Source of the DNA: Burkholderia thailandensis E264
GTDB taxonomy: Bacteria; Pseudomonadota; Gammaproteobacteria; Burkholderiales; Burkholderiaceae
Direction: 5' to 3'
Assembly (NCBI RefSeq): GCF_000012365.1
Contig: NC_007650.1
Location: 1,240,001 to 1,304,000 of the forward strand
DNA length: 64,000 bases
Position numbers and translations under genes: made by a program. The notes under the pieces are model-generated. The model saw only the letters and a list, made by a program, of their open reading frames with translations, was not told the DNA's origin and made no database searches. This document shows, piece by piece, positions 20,442-28,661 of this stretch. Each line of letters begins with the position of its first letter. The stretch's first letter is position 1.

Positions 20442-20477
20442 CGGGCGGTCGAGCGCCTTGTCAACGCGATCTACTCG
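20442..20477 (+). repeat. 36-bp direct repeat, left copy flanking the IS
   Basis: These 36 bases (begin CGGGCGGTCGAG, end GATCTACTCG) recur exactly at 21846-21881, on the other side of the IS256-type element. The right copy contains the stop codon of the neighbouring peptidase gene, so this left copy is a duplicate of that gene end. Confidence 0.9.
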
Positions 20478-21845
20478 GGACGTGTCAGGAATTTCGTGTG
20501 CTGAGGCCGGTTAAAGGTCTCAGTTGATGGCGGAGGTGAATCGCTCGCCGAACAGAATGGCGAACTGATTAACTGCTTGCCGCCAAGTGATAGGCGGCAT
20601 CTTCCAATCCTTTTCGATGTTGCGCAAGGCCAGATACAGCAGTTTGCTGGCGGCTTCGTCGCTCGGGAAGTGGCCGCGGTTCTTGACGATCTTGCGCAAC
20701 TGCATGTGCATGCTCTCGATAGCGTTTGTCGTATATACGATTCGACGCACCTCCGGCGGATAGGCAAAGAAGGGAATCACCTGTTCCCATTGGCGCTGCC
20801 ACATGGCCGCGACGGTAGGGAATTTGCGGCCCCACTCGCTCTGCGCAAAGGCGTCGAGCGCCGCTGCCGCCGCCTCGGCCGTGGCGGCCTGGTAGATCGG
20901 CTTGATCGCGGCAGCCAGCGGCTTGCGATCCTTCCAGCTCGCCAGATTCAGCGAATTGCGGATCAGATGCACGATGCAGGTCTGGATTTGGGCGGCCGGA
21001 TAGACCGCCTCGATCGCTTCGGGGAAGCCGCGCAACCCATCGACCACCGCGATCAGGATGTCGTGCAAGCCGCGGTTCTTCAGCTCGTTGAAGACCTTCA
21101 GCCAGAACTTGGCGCCTTCGGTTTGCTCGATCCACAAACCCAGTACTTCCTTGCGGCCGTCGGCGCGGATGCCCAGCGCCAGATAGACCGCCTTGTTCTT
21201 GACCGTGCCTTCGTCGCGGATCTTCAGCCGCAGCGCGTCGAAGTACACAATCGGATACATGGCCTCGAGCGGGCGCTGCTGCCACTGTTCGACGTCGGCC
21301 AGCACCTCGTCGGTGACCGTCGAAATCAGGTCGGGCGACACCTGCAACCCGTACAGTTCCAGCAGATGGCCCTGAATCTCGCGAACGCTCATGCCGCGCG
21401 CATACATGCTGATCACGTGGTCGTCGAAGCCTGGCAGCCGGCGTTGGTACTTGCCAACCAACTGCGGCTCAAACGTCGCCTGTCGATCGCGCGGAATATC
21501 CAGCTTCAGTTCGCCGTTGGGCGTCAGGACCGTCTTGGCGCTGGTGCCGTTGCGGTGGTTACCGGCCCTGCCTTGCTCGGTCTCGGCTGCCAGATGGTGG
21601 CTCAACTCGGCCGCGAGCATGCGCTCGGCCAGTTGCTTCTTGAGCTGGCCGGCCAGCCCCGATTCGCCCAGGATCGACTCGGCATCCTTGCCCTGAACCT
21701 GGGCAAGCAACTGATCGATCAGCTCATCGGGAAACAGCTTTGGTGCCTTCGGATTCTTGCTCTTCTTGCTCACTGTTGCATCGGTCATAGGACGTTAGTT
21801 CCGTTATCGTCTCATGACCTCAGCACACTAAAAATCTGACAGGCT
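20478..21845 (-). mobile_element. IS256-family insertion sequence, about 1.37 kb
   Basis: The element consists of one transposase gene between related terminal inverted repeats. Reading inward, the left end has TGTCAG at 20483-20488 and later GTGTGCTGAGG, and the right end has TGTCAG read from 21841 inward and the same GTGTGCTGAGG block. The limits are set by the 36-bp direct repeats that abut both sides. The outermost 4-5 bases are not identical, so the boundary may shift by a few bases. The element appears complete. Confidence 0.85.
20520..21788 (-). CDS. IS256-family DDE transposase, 422 aa
   Basis: A mutator/IS256-type transposase of full family length. Features in order are an N-terminal region with LAERMLAAELSHHLA, NGTSAKTVLTPNGELKLDIPRDRQ, the first catalytic Asp in YPIVYFDALRLKIRD, the second in IAVVDGLRGFPEAI followed by QTCIVHLIRNSLN, and the third (Glu) in YTTNAIESMHMQLRK. 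That is the DDE triad with the C/H motif seen in the family. No frameshift or stop is present, so the enzyme is probably active. It starts at the ATG at 21788. Confidence 0.96.
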   Translation of the reverse strand: MTDATVSKKSKNPKAPKLFPDELIDQLLAQVQGKDAESILGESGLAGQLKKQLAERMLAAELSHHLAAETEQGRAGNHRNGTSAKTVLTPNGELKLDIPRDRQATFEPQLVGKYQRRLPGFDDHVISMYARGMSVREIQGHLLELYGLQVSPDLISTVTDEVLADVEQWQQRPLEAMYPIVYFDALRLKIRDEGTVKNKAVYLALGIRADGRKEVLGLWIEQTEGAKFWLKVFNELKNRGLHDILIAVVDGLRGFPEAIEAVYPAAQIQTCIVHLIRNSLNLASWKDRKPLAAAIKPIYQAATAEAAAAALDAFAQSEWGRKFPTVAAMWQRQWEQVIPFFAYPPEVRRIVYTTNAIESMHMQLRKIVKNRGHFPSDEAASKLLYLALRNIEKDWKMPPITWRQAVNQFAILFGERFTSAIN

Positions 21846-21881
21846 CGGGCGGTCGAGCGCCTTGTCAACGCGATCTACTCG
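21846..21881 (+). repeat. 36-bp direct repeat, right copy flanking the IS
   Basis: Exact copy of 20442-20477. It overlaps the last codons and TAG stop (21875-21877) of the S9 peptidase gene. Confidence 0.9.
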
Positions 21882-23971
21882 CGCGCGTCATTCGCGTCTC
21901 GGGACAGGTGATTCCATAGAAACGCATACCCGATCGCCTCGTGCTCGGCCGCATCGATCGCGTCGGCGCTGCCGTGGCCGCCATCGGTTTTTTCGAGCAG
22001 CCATACGTTCCGATGTCCTTGCGCCTGCATGCGCGCGACCATCTTTCTCGCATGCGCGGGATGCACCCGATCGTCGCTCGTCGATGTCGTGAAGAGCACG
22101 GGCGGATACGCGACGTCGCTCGCGACCCGGTGATACGGCGAGTAGGCCGCGAGCGCCGGCGCATGCGCCGGATCGTCGGGGTCGCCGAATTCGTCGAGCC
22201 ACGACGCTCCCGCGTGCAGCAGCGGATAGCGCTGCATGTCGAGGAGCGGCACGTCGCTCACCACCGCGCCGAACAGGTCCGGGCGCTGGATCATGCACGC
22301 CGCGACCAGCAACCCGCCGTTGCTGCCGCCGCGGATGCCGAGTTGCGCGGCGCTCGTCACGCCGTCCGCGACGAGTTTCTCGGCGACCGCGATGAAGTCG
22401 TCGAACGACCGCTGCCGCTCCGTTTGCCGCGCCGATTCGTGCCACCGCGTGCCGAACTCGCCGCCGCCGCGAATATGCGCGAAGACCGCGATACCGCCTT
22501 TCTCGAGCCAGCCGATGCCGAGCAGCGGATCGTAATCGGGCGTGAGCGCGATCGCGAAGCCGCCGTAGCCGTTCAGCAGACACGGGCGCGGCGTGCGCGC
22601 CGCGGCGTCCAGCGCGTCGCGCGGGCCGACCAGCGTATAAGGCACGAGCGTGCCGTCGCGCGAGCGCGCGTGTTCACGCCGCACCGCCAGCGCGGACGCG
22701 TCGAACTGCGTCGGCCAGCGATCGAGCAGCGCCCATTCCGACAGGTCGTCGTCGGCGAGATTCGCGAGCGAATACTCGGGCGGCGTCAGGTAATCGTCGA
22801 CGCTCACGTACACCTCGTCGTCGAACGTCGGCTCGACGGGCGATACGTCCACCTGCGCGAGCCCGCGCGCGGGGAACGCGCGCGACCGCCAGCGCCACGC
22901 GTCGCCATCCTGATGTTCGGGACACCAGATCATCGTGCGCGTGAGCACGTCTTCGAGCCAGGACACCAGCACGTAACGGCGCGTGTGCGTCCAGCCGCAC
23001 GCGGACGTGCGATCGTTTGGCTCGAACAGCGTCTCGAACGTGCGGTTGCCGGCGACGAACGCATCCTCGCGGATCGCGAGCAAGCTGCCGCCCGCGTGGT
23101 GCGCGCCGTCGCAGGTCCAGTCGAGCCGCGGCTGAAGCATCAGCCATCCGCTCCAGTAGCCGACCTCGACGTGCGGCGGCACGTCATAGCGCGTCCATGC
23201 ACCGTCGCCGGCGAGGCGATAGGTGTTCGCGTCGTAGAAGTTGATCGCCTGTTCGATCGCATGATGCCGATCGAGCGGATCGTATTGCGCGTCGACGGAG
23301 ATGTCGCCGCGCGCGCCGCGAAACACGACGGGCGCGGCGGACAGCGGCGTGCCGCGCTTCCAGCGCCGGACTTCGCGCGGATAGCCGGAGCGCGTGACGG
23401 TGGCGCCGCCGTTGTCCCAGCCGACGTAGATCGTGTCGCGATCGATCCATTCGACCGAGTGCTTGCCGGCCGTTTCGATCGAGAAGCCGTCATCGACGAA
23501 CCGGCCTTGCTCGATGTCGAACTCGCGGACGACGACTGCGTCGGCGCCGCCGTCGGACAGCACGATCAGCGCGCGATCGCCGTCCGGCTCGAGAATGAGC
23601 TGATCGTCGAACACCCATTGAACGCCTTGCGCTTCGTCGAGCGCATCGAGATCGATCAGCGTCTGCCAGTCGGCACGGCCGCTGCGCCAGCTCGCCCATC
23701 GCGTGCGCCGCCACAGGCCTTTCGGATGCTGCTCGTCCTGCCAGACGTCGTACGCCCAGTCCTGCCAGCGTTGAGGAATCACCGGGCGCTCGCGCGGCAG
23801 CAGCGCCTGCGTGAAGCGATCGACCAGTGCGCGGTAGCCCGCGTCGTCCAGCCACGGCGCATCGTGCGTGCTGGCGTTTTGCGCGTCGACCCAGTCGACG
23901 CTCGCGGAGCTGTCCAGCTCTTCGAGGAATTGGTACGGATCGGCCTGTTCAGGACGGAAAGCATGAGGCAT
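21875..23971 (-). CDS. Prolyl oligopeptidase-family serine peptidase (S9), 698 aa
   Basis: A cytoplasmic-type peptidase with an N-terminal seven-blade propeller and a C-terminal alpha/beta hydrolase domain. The start MPHAFRPEQADPYQFLEELDS has the DPY-x-LE pattern of the family. The catalytic parts are LNGYGGFAIA, the nucleophile in IRGGSNGGLLVA, the acid in TSDDRVHPAHARKM, and the base in EKTDGGHGSAD. Members cleave short peptides, often after proline. The ATG at 23971 is preferred; the frame is open further upstream without protein character. The IS lies immediately downstream, but the coding sequence is intact to its TAG stop. Confidence 0.92.
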   Translation of the reverse strand: MPHAFRPEQADPYQFLEELDSSASVDWVDAQNASTHDAPWLDDAGYRALVDRFTQALLPRERPVIPQRWQDWAYDVWQDEQHPKGLWRRTRWASWRSGRADWQTLIDLDALDEAQGVQWVFDDQLILEPDGDRALIVLSDGGADAVVVREFDIEQGRFVDDGFSIETAGKHSVEWIDRDTIYVGWDNGGATVTRSGYPREVRRWKRGTPLSAAPVVFRGARGDISVDAQYDPLDRHHAIEQAINFYDANTYRLAGDGAWTRYDVPPHVEVGYWSGWLMLQPRLDWTCDGAHHAGGSLLAIREDAFVAGNRTFETLFEPNDRTSACGWTHTRRYVLVSWLEDVLTRTMIWCPEHQDGDAWRWRSRAFPARGLAQVDVSPVEPTFDDEVYVSVDDYLTPPEYSLANLADDDLSEWALLDRWPTQFDASALAVRREHARSRDGTLVPYTLVGPRDALDAAARTPRPCLLNGYGGFAIALTPDYDPLLGIGWLEKGGIAVFAHIRGGGEFGTRWHESARQTERQRSFDDFIAVAEKLVADGVTSAAQLGIRGGSNGGLLVAACMIQRPDLFGAVVSDVPLLDMQRYPLLHAGASWLDEFGDPDDPAHAPALAAYSPYHRVASDVAYPPVLFTTSTSDDRVHPAHARKMVARMQAQGHRNVWLLEKTDGGHGSADAIDAAEHEAIGYAFLWNHLSRDANDARE

Positions 23972-24238
23972 GGCGTTTTTTTTCAGGAAGCGTGGCGTGC
24001 CATGGTAGCGCAAGCCGATGCGCGTTCGCGCTTCGATGCCGGCGCGGTCAATCTCGAATGGCTCGCCGCGTGCGTTTTCCGCGGCCCGACACACGAACGC
24101 ACGCACGTCGCAAGCGCGCATTCGTCATACGCGAAGCCGCTGCGCAAGTTGTCCGTTTCCTCCGAGCCAAGGCGCGATTCCGCCTATCGCCCCAATGCGC
24201 GGCGTTATTTAGAAATGGAAACTAACTGGTGAAAAAAA

Positions 24239-24258
24239 GACCCGGCCGGAGCCGGGTC
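24239..24258 (-). terminator. Terminator of the cytochrome b561 gene
   Basis: GACCCGGC at 24239-24246 pairs with GCCGGGTC at 24251-24258 around a 4-base loop. On the minus strand it is followed by seven T residues (the A run at 24232-24238). Confidence 0.85.
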
Positions 24259-24395
24259 GAAGAGAGCGATGCAAACGGCAAAGACCGTGTCGGCCGTGGT
24301 CTTGCATCCGGCCGGCCCTCGCCGCCACGACATCACTCCGCGTGGCTGTTGCGCGCGTGGCGCGCCGACACTCGATCGGCCGCCGCGCGGCGCGT

Positions 24396-24929
24396 TCAGA
24401 TCATCCGCTCGAACGCGCCGTCCTTCATCACGAAGCGATGGACGAGCGCCGCGAGCACATGCATGCCGATCAGCGCGATGAAGAGCGTCGCCGACAGGCT
24501 GTGCCATTCGCCGATAGCCGCGCCGAGCGAATGAGGGGCGGCGATCGTCGGCAGCGGGACGACGCCCGTGAGCTTCAACTGCCACGTGCGGCCGTTCGCG
24601 TTCAGCCAGCCGAGCAGCGGCACGGCGATCAGCGCGACATACAGCAGTTTGTGAACCGCGCTCGCCGCGAACGACAGAAGCGCGCCTTGCTGATGCGCGG
24701 GCGGGCTGCGGCGCACGATCGACCACAGCAGGCGCGCCGCGATCACGGCGATCAGCGCGGTGCCTAGCGCGACGTGCCAGGCGACGAGACCGGCGGGCGG
24801 CGCCGTGCCGTGCACGTCCGGCATCGTCCAGCCGAGCGCGAACTGCGCGAGCACGAGCGCGGCGACGCTCCAGTGGAAAATGCGGCTGAGCAGATCGTAG
24901 CGATCCGGGGTTCGTGGGGAGCGTGTCAT
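24396..24929 (-). CDS. Cytochrome b561 family protein, 177 aa
   Basis: A four-helix di-haem b membrane protein that passes electrons in the inner membrane. The expected histidines are seen in RIFHWSVAAL (helix 1), WHVALGTAL (helix 2), HKLLYVALIAVPLLGW (helix 3) and GMHVLAALVHRF (helix 4). The length fits the YodB/CybB-type family, and the C-terminus ends FVMKDGAFERMI, typical of this group. Members in enterobacteria oxidise superoxide and pass electrons to ubiquinone; whether this one does is unknown. It is a single gene with its own terminator about 140 bases downstream. Confidence 0.9.
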   Translation of the reverse strand: MTRSPRTPDRYDLLSRIFHWSVAALVLAQFALGWTMPDVHGTAPPAGLVAWHVALGTALIAVIAARLLWSIVRRSPPAHQQGALLSFAASAVHKLLYVALIAVPLLGWLNANGRTWQLKLTGVVPLPTIAAPHSLGAAIGEWHSLSATLFIALIGMHVLAALVHRFVMKDGAFERMI

Positions 24930-25130
24930 TGCGCGAATCGTCCAGTGATGTAAGTCGTTAGTAGGGATCGGCTGGCCGACCTGTCGTGCGTTGTCGGGCT
25001 CGCCCGATTATCGCGGGCGATGCTTATGGAAATCTTAAGGTCGCGCCGACGCGCCGACGCGTCGGCGGGAAGGCGCGCGTACGTCGTCGCAACACGCACG
25101 ATCGCCCGGCCGTCTGCCGAGCGACGCGGC

Positions 25131-25268
25131 TCAAAGCCAATTCGGCCGGCCCGCATGCGCCGGGACCGGACTATCGGCAGACGAATCGACGGCCGTCGGC
25201 CGGGTCGCGCACCCGCTCGCCGCGGAAAGCGCGCCAAGGCAAAGTAGCAGAATGAGAATGCGTTTCAT
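25131..25268 (-). CDS. Small lipoprotein, 45 aa
   Basis: This very short gene was found by reading the 520-bp gap between the cytochrome b561 and ArsR genes. From the ATG at 25268 the product starts MKRILILLLCLGALSAASGC, a clear signal peptide with a lipobox-like ASGC giving a lipidated Cys20. A 25-residue Pro/Ala/Ser tail (ATRPTAVDSSADSP...) follows and ends before the TGA at 25131. GGAAGG lies upstream, somewhat far from the start. Tiny lipoproteins of this form are common in Burkholderia. Function is unknown. Confidence 0.6.
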   Translation of the reverse strand: MKRILILLLCLGALSAASGCATRPTAVDSSADSPVPAHAGRPNWL

Positions 25269-25398
25269 GTCCGTGCGGTGCCTTCCGTTTCAGTTTCGCC
25301 TGTCGCCACTCTGCCGGACGTGGGCTTAAGGCTGGCTTAACCGCCTGACCCGGTTCGAGCGCTGAGACACGATCGCACGGCCTTTGCTTTTCGGTGTT

Positions 25399-25420
25399 CA
25401 TTATGTAAAAATATATAATG
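25399..25420 (+). promoter_or_regulatory. A+T-rich inverted repeat before the ArsR-type regulator
   Basis: CATTAT at 25399-25404 is the complement of ATAATG at 25415-25420, with an A/T-only interior, 29 bases before the regulator start. BigR-type repressors bind A+T-rich dyads that overlap their promoter, so this is a likely autoregulatory site. This is inference from position and composition. Confidence 0.5.
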
Positions 25421-25448
25421 TTGTTTTGTAGATTATTGAGGTGACGCG

Positions 25449-25796
25449 ATGAGTGCTGCACGCTCGCCGATCGACTTGTCGGAGATGCGCGCATCGGCCG
25501 ATGCCGCGTGCGCGTTGCTGAAAGTGCTGTCGAATCCGGACCGGTTGCTGATGATGTGCGAGCTCGCGCAATGCGGCGAGCTGTGCGTGAGCGACATCGA
25601 GGCGCGGCTCGACATCCATCAGCCGACGCTGTCGCAGCAACTCGGCGTGCTGCGCGAGCACGCGCTCGTCGAGACGCGGCGCGACGGCAAGAACATCTAT
25701 TACGCGCTCGCGAGCGAGCCGGCGGTCGCCGTCATGGCCGCGCTCTACGAGCAGTTCTGTACAACAAACAAAAAGGGGAAGCGACGTGGTCGTTGA
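25449..25796 (+). CDS. ArsR-family regulator, BigR/SqrR-like, 115 aa
   Basis: A winged-helix protein with LKVLSNPDRLLMMCELA and the recognition helix IHQPTLSQQLGVLREHALVETRRDGKNIYYAL. It has five cysteines (21, 37, 42, 46 and 104). BigR/SqrR-type regulators sense reactive sulfur by a disulfide between a Cys in the early helices and one near the C-terminus, and Cys42 and Cys104 fit those places. The following two genes encode YeeE/YedE proteins, the usual partners of BigR, and the next start overlaps this gene by 11 bases. A role in sulfide or persulfide response is therefore probable, though metal sensing is not excluded. Confidence 0.85.
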   Translation: MSAARSPIDLSEMRASADAACALLKVLSNPDRLLMMCELAQCGELCVSDIEARLDIHQPTLSQQLGVLREHALVETRRDGKNIYYALASEPAVAVMAALYEQFCTTNKKGKRRGR

Positions 25797-26220
25797 TCTC
25801 GTTCATTTCACGCCGGGTCTGTCGTTCGCGGGCGGCCTGTTGATCGGCGCCGCGGCCGCGCTGCTCGTGGTCTTCGATGGCCGCATCGCCGGCATCAGCG
25901 GCATCGTCGGCGGGCTGCTCGCCGGCCGGCGCAGCGACGCCGGATGGCGCGCGGCGTTTCTCGTCGGCCTGATCGCGGCCGCGGTCGTCGCGAATGCGCT
26001 CGATTGGTATTCCATGCCAGCCGTCGACGCCGGCTGGGTGAGGCTGATCGTCGGCGGCGTGCTCGTCGGCATCGGCACGCGCTATGCGGGCGGCTGCACG
26101 AGCGGGCACGGCGTGTGCGGCATCTCGCGCTGCGCGCTGCGCTCGATCGTCGCCATCGCGATGTTCATGGCTGCGGGCGTCGCGGCGGTGTTCGTGCTGC
26201 GTCACGTGTTCGGAGGGTGA
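25786..26220 (+). CDS. YeeE/YedE-family membrane protein, PmpA-like half, 144 aa
   Basis: The protein has four to five membrane helices and the hallmark RYAGGCTSGHGVCGISR, with the cysteine that TsuA-type transporters use to handle thiosulfate or related sulfur species. It is half-size, so it probably pairs with the next gene product to make one transporter. The start is a GTG at 25786 preceded by AAAAGGGGAAG and lying inside the 3' end of the regulator gene, which indicates coupled translation. The role in sulfur-compound transport is inferred from the family and the BigR-like regulator. Confidence 0.88.
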   Translation: MVVDLVHFTPGLSFAGGLLIGAAAALLVVFDGRIAGISGIVGGLLAGRRSDAGWRAAFLVGLIAAAVVANALDWYSMPAVDAGWVRLIVGGVLVGIGTRYAGGCTSGHGVCGISRCALRSIVAIAMFMAAGVAAVFVLRHVFGG

Positions 26221-26221
26221 C

Positions 26222-26644
26222 ATGAGCGTGTTGTTCGCATTCTTGTCGGGCTTGCTGTTCGGGGCCGGGTTGCTGCTGTCCGGGATGGCGAATCCCGCGA
26301 AGATACAGGGCTTTCTCGATCTCGCCGGCAATTGGGACCCGTCGCTCGCATTCGTGATGGCGGGCGCGATCGCGGTCAGCTCGGTCGCATTCGCGTTCGC
26401 CAAGCGCCGCGAGCGCTCGTTGCTCGGGCTGCCGATGCAGATTCCTCCGCGTGGGGCCGTCACGCTCAGGCTCGTCGCGGGCAGTGCGGCGTTCGGCGTC
26501 GGCTGGGGGCTGGTCGGATTTTGTCCGGGCCCGGCTGTCGTATCGCTCGGTCTTGGCGGCGCGAAGGTATTCGGCTTTGTCGCGGCAATGCTGATCGGGA
26601 TGGCGGCGTTCGAATGGATCGAGCGCTTCAGGGCGAAGCGTTGA
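26222..26644 (+). CDS. YeeE/YedE-family membrane protein, PmpB-like half, 140 aa
   Basis: The second half of the transporter: helices with GLLFGAGLLLSGMANPAKIQGFLDLAG, the typical PmpB signature, and later VGWGLVGFCPGPAVVSLG, which holds the conserved cysteine. The ATG at 26222 follows GGAGGGTGAC and is one base after the previous stop. With the upstream gene it reproduces the two-part architecture of the larger single-chain TsuA proteins. Confidence 0.9.
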   Translation: MSVLFAFLSGLLFGAGLLLSGMANPAKIQGFLDLAGNWDPSLAFVMAGAIAVSSVAFAFAKRRERSLLGLPMQIPPRGAVTLRLVAGSAAFGVGWGLVGFCPGPAVVSLGLGGAKVFGFVAAMLIGMAAFEWIERFRAKR

Positions 26645-26737
26645 GCGCGGCGGCGGCCGCCTGATGCGAGGGCGCGCGGCACGGTGGAGCCGGGATATGT
26701 ACGATCGCGGCTTTCCGTTTTCGATTTCGGATCGCCG

Positions 26738-27247
26738 ATGATTTCGATTCGTTTGCTCGAACCTGCCGATGCTGCGGCGTTCAGCGCCCTGCGTCTCGTT
26801 GCGATCAACACGTCGCCGACCGCGATATGGCCGACGCGTGCCGAAGAGGCGGGGCGGTCGCGGATGGAAGTCGAGGCGCGGCTTCGTGCATCCGGCACGC
26901 AGGCGGTGTTCGGCGCGCTGACCGTCGACGGCGAATTGATCGGCGTCGCCGGCGTGCGCCGGGAAGCGCTCGTGCAAATCGGCCATAAGGCGACGCTTTG
27001 GGGCGTGTTCGTTGCACCCGCGCATCGCGGCAGCGGGCTCGCGAGGCGTCTAGTCGATGCCGCGTTGACGCATGCGTCGCGCGATTGGGGTGTCGCTCAG
27101 GTCAATCTATGCGTGAATACGGGAAACGAGCCTGCGAAAGCGCTTTACGCATCGCTCGGATTCGAGACGTTCGGCGTCGAGCGGCGTGCGATGCGTATCG
27201 GTGATCGCTTCTATGATGAGCAGCACATGGTCAGGGTGCTCCGTTGA
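26738..27247 (+). CDS. GNAT-family N-acetyltransferase, 169 aa
   Basis: A single GNAT domain: MISIRLLEPADAAAFSALR, a beta strand with GVFGALTVDGELIGVAGV-type spacing, the acetyl-CoA loop VAPAHRGSGLARRLVDAAL, and the late NEPAKALYASLGFETFGVE block. All core motifs are present and length is normal. The ATG at 26738 is preferred to an upstream in-frame ATG because it begins the fold directly. The substrate (small molecule, peptide or protein) cannot be told. It stands alone after the pmp genes. Confidence 0.85.
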   Translation: MISIRLLEPADAAAFSALRLVAINTSPTAIWPTRAEEAGRSRMEVEARLRASGTQAVFGALTVDGELIGVAGVRREALVQIGHKATLWGVFVAPAHRGSGLARRLVDAALTHASRDWGVAQVNLCVNTGNEPAKALYASLGFETFGVERRAMRIGDRFYDEQHMVRVLR

Positions 27248-27558
27248 GCGCATGGTGAACTCGGCGGCCGTGGCGTATCGACACGCCCGTGCCGCCGTGC
27301 CGCCGCGCTGTGAGCGCCCGTCGGTCGCTTCGCGTGCGCAGGGAACATTCGACCGGAGAACGCGGGCCGGAGGATCGACGTCACGCCGCGTTCGCAGTCA
27401 TGCTCGCGCAGCTCATGCGAACCGGCCTGAGCCGAATATCGAATGATGAGCGGCTTGCGCTCGCACGAAGCGCGCGCGGGCCGCATCTTTGCTTCTTCCG
27501 CATCGGCGGCTTGTTCGTCGAATGAGTCACGGCCGGCGCGTCGGGCCGCGGCGCGGCG
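27248..27558. other. Gap without a supported gene
   Basis: No frame on either strand has protein-like composition, and I see no clear hairpin or repeat in this ~310-bp stretch. Confidence 0.4.
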
Positions 27559-27771
27559 TTATCGAGCGGCCGCTTGCGTCTGTTGCATTTGCTTCTGCGC
27601 CGCCTCGTTCTCCTGCTCCCATTCGTACCAGTCGTCACCGAGCAATTCGACCGGGTGCTGAGTTCGGTCGGAGCCGTTGCCGCACGACAGCGCGTCAACT
27701 GAACAATATCGGTCGCATCCCCAGCAATTACGTTCGGGGTGTTTTGGATGCAGCGGGAATTTCTTCGCCAT
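27559..27771 (-). CDS. DUF3079-family small Cys-rich protein, 70 aa
   Basis: The start MAKKFPLHPKHPERNCWGCDRYC and the following CGNGSDRTQHPVELLGDDWYEW are characteristic of DUF3079, a short family found in Burkholderiales and relatives. Four cysteines (CxxC, a third three residues later, a fourth in LSCGNG) suggest a metal-binding knuckle. The C-terminus is a Gln/Ala-rich helix. Function is unknown. The stretch 27,772-28,075 upstream shows nothing I can support. Confidence 0.85.
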   Translation of the reverse strand: MAKKFPLHPKHPERNCWGCDRYCSVDALSCGNGSDRTQHPVELLGDDWYEWEQENEAAQKQMQQTQAAAR

Positions 27772-28075
27772 GCCGGGGTACCTCGCAAAATGCGTTGGAG
27801 GGTGTCGCGGCGAGCGATGTCAGACGGCGCCTCGTGGGCGGGGTAGACGGCTGGGAAGGGCGCGACGCTCGCACGGCCTCGTGCGTGGCGAGTTGGCCGG
27901 ATGTCCGCCGCCGCGACCAGTACATTCTGTCGCTCAGGCGACGCGCATTCCTTGATGTCGCGCATGGAATCACAAGGTGCGACGCAACGCCGCGCCGCAC
28001 CCGACGGCCGCCGCCGCCCGGCTTCGTTTCGCCCCGTCCGCGCTGATCGGACGGGCCGGATATGGCGCATGCCGC

Positions 28076-28348
28076 TTATCGACTCGCGGCATGCGTGGCG
28101 AGGTGCTGCCGGATTAGTGTCAAGTAACGGTCGCCGACCGCGTGATCGACTTCGGCGCGCCGCGTCTGATAGCGCAGCGAGATCGGCGGCCAGACGCCCA
28201 GGTAGCGGCAGACCGCCGACAGGTAGGGCTTGCGGACGCGCCCCATGTGCTGCGCCGCGCGTTCCACGCGCTCGTCGCCAACCTGGTTGCGCAGCCAGGC
28301 GAGGATTTGTCGGTCGGTATCGTTGACGATGCGAACCAGGTGCTCCAT
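28076..28348 (-). CDS. Hypothetical 90-aa protein behind paired LexA-like boxes
   Basis: The ATG at 28348 follows GAGGTG. The product is basic and all-helical, with no signal or membrane segment. Residues ~27-55 (DERVERAAQHMGRV...YLSAVCRYLG) have the spacing of a helix-turn-helix, so DNA binding is possible. I recognise no named family. The promoter region is filled by two 16-bp SOS-type boxes, with the nearer one ending 11 bases before the start codon. That places the gene under probable DNA-damage control. It has no co-oriented gene immediately after it, so it is likely a single-gene unit. Confidence 0.75.
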   Translation of the reverse strand: MEHLVRIVNDTDRQILAWLRNQVGDERVERAAQHMGRVRKPYLSAVCRYLGVWPPISLRYQTRRAEVDHAVGDRYLTLIRQHLATHAASR

Positions 28349-28359
28349 CTCACACCTCA

Positions 28360-28393
28360 CTGGATATAAATACAGTGCTGTTAATTTATCCAG
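28360..28393 (-). promoter_or_regulatory. Two adjacent LexA-like (SOS) boxes
   Basis: CTGG-ATATAAAT-ACAG at 28360-28375 and CTGT-TAATTTAT-CCAG at 28378-28393 each match the LexA consensus CTGT-N8-ACAG with one core mismatch and an A/T-only interior. They are separated by two bases and together form a larger dyad. Paired LexA sites of this spacing are known from tightly repressed SOS genes such as colicins. They lie directly before the 90-residue gene. Binding by LexA is inferred. Confidence 0.65.
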
Positions 28394-28661
28394 TATTGGG
28401 CGCGTGTGCAACTGCAATAAATGGGGGCGAACCAAGGCGCGCGAGGACGAGCGGGATCGGGAAGGAACACCGCGCGGCGGAAGCGTGCGGGAGACGTCGC
28501 GGCGGACGGCGTTCGATGGCGCTTGACGCCGGCGTCGCGACGCAGGCCGCGCCCCATCGTGCCGCATTCGCCGGGCCGCGTCCGGACGCGCGCAATGGCC
28601 GGCTCGCGGATCGGATCGCGATCGGCGGCTTTCCGTCATGCGCCCGGCCGCGCATGCCCGT

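Noticed and set aside
20304..20477. A minus-strand frame left of the IS reads like the end of a protein (VALIDVIAATSEAGKPDDA then stop).
   Set aside because: It has no start codon or ribosome site. In the presumed empty site the frame is closed by a stop just upstream, within the end of the peptidase gene. Composition alone is not enough in GC-rich DNA.
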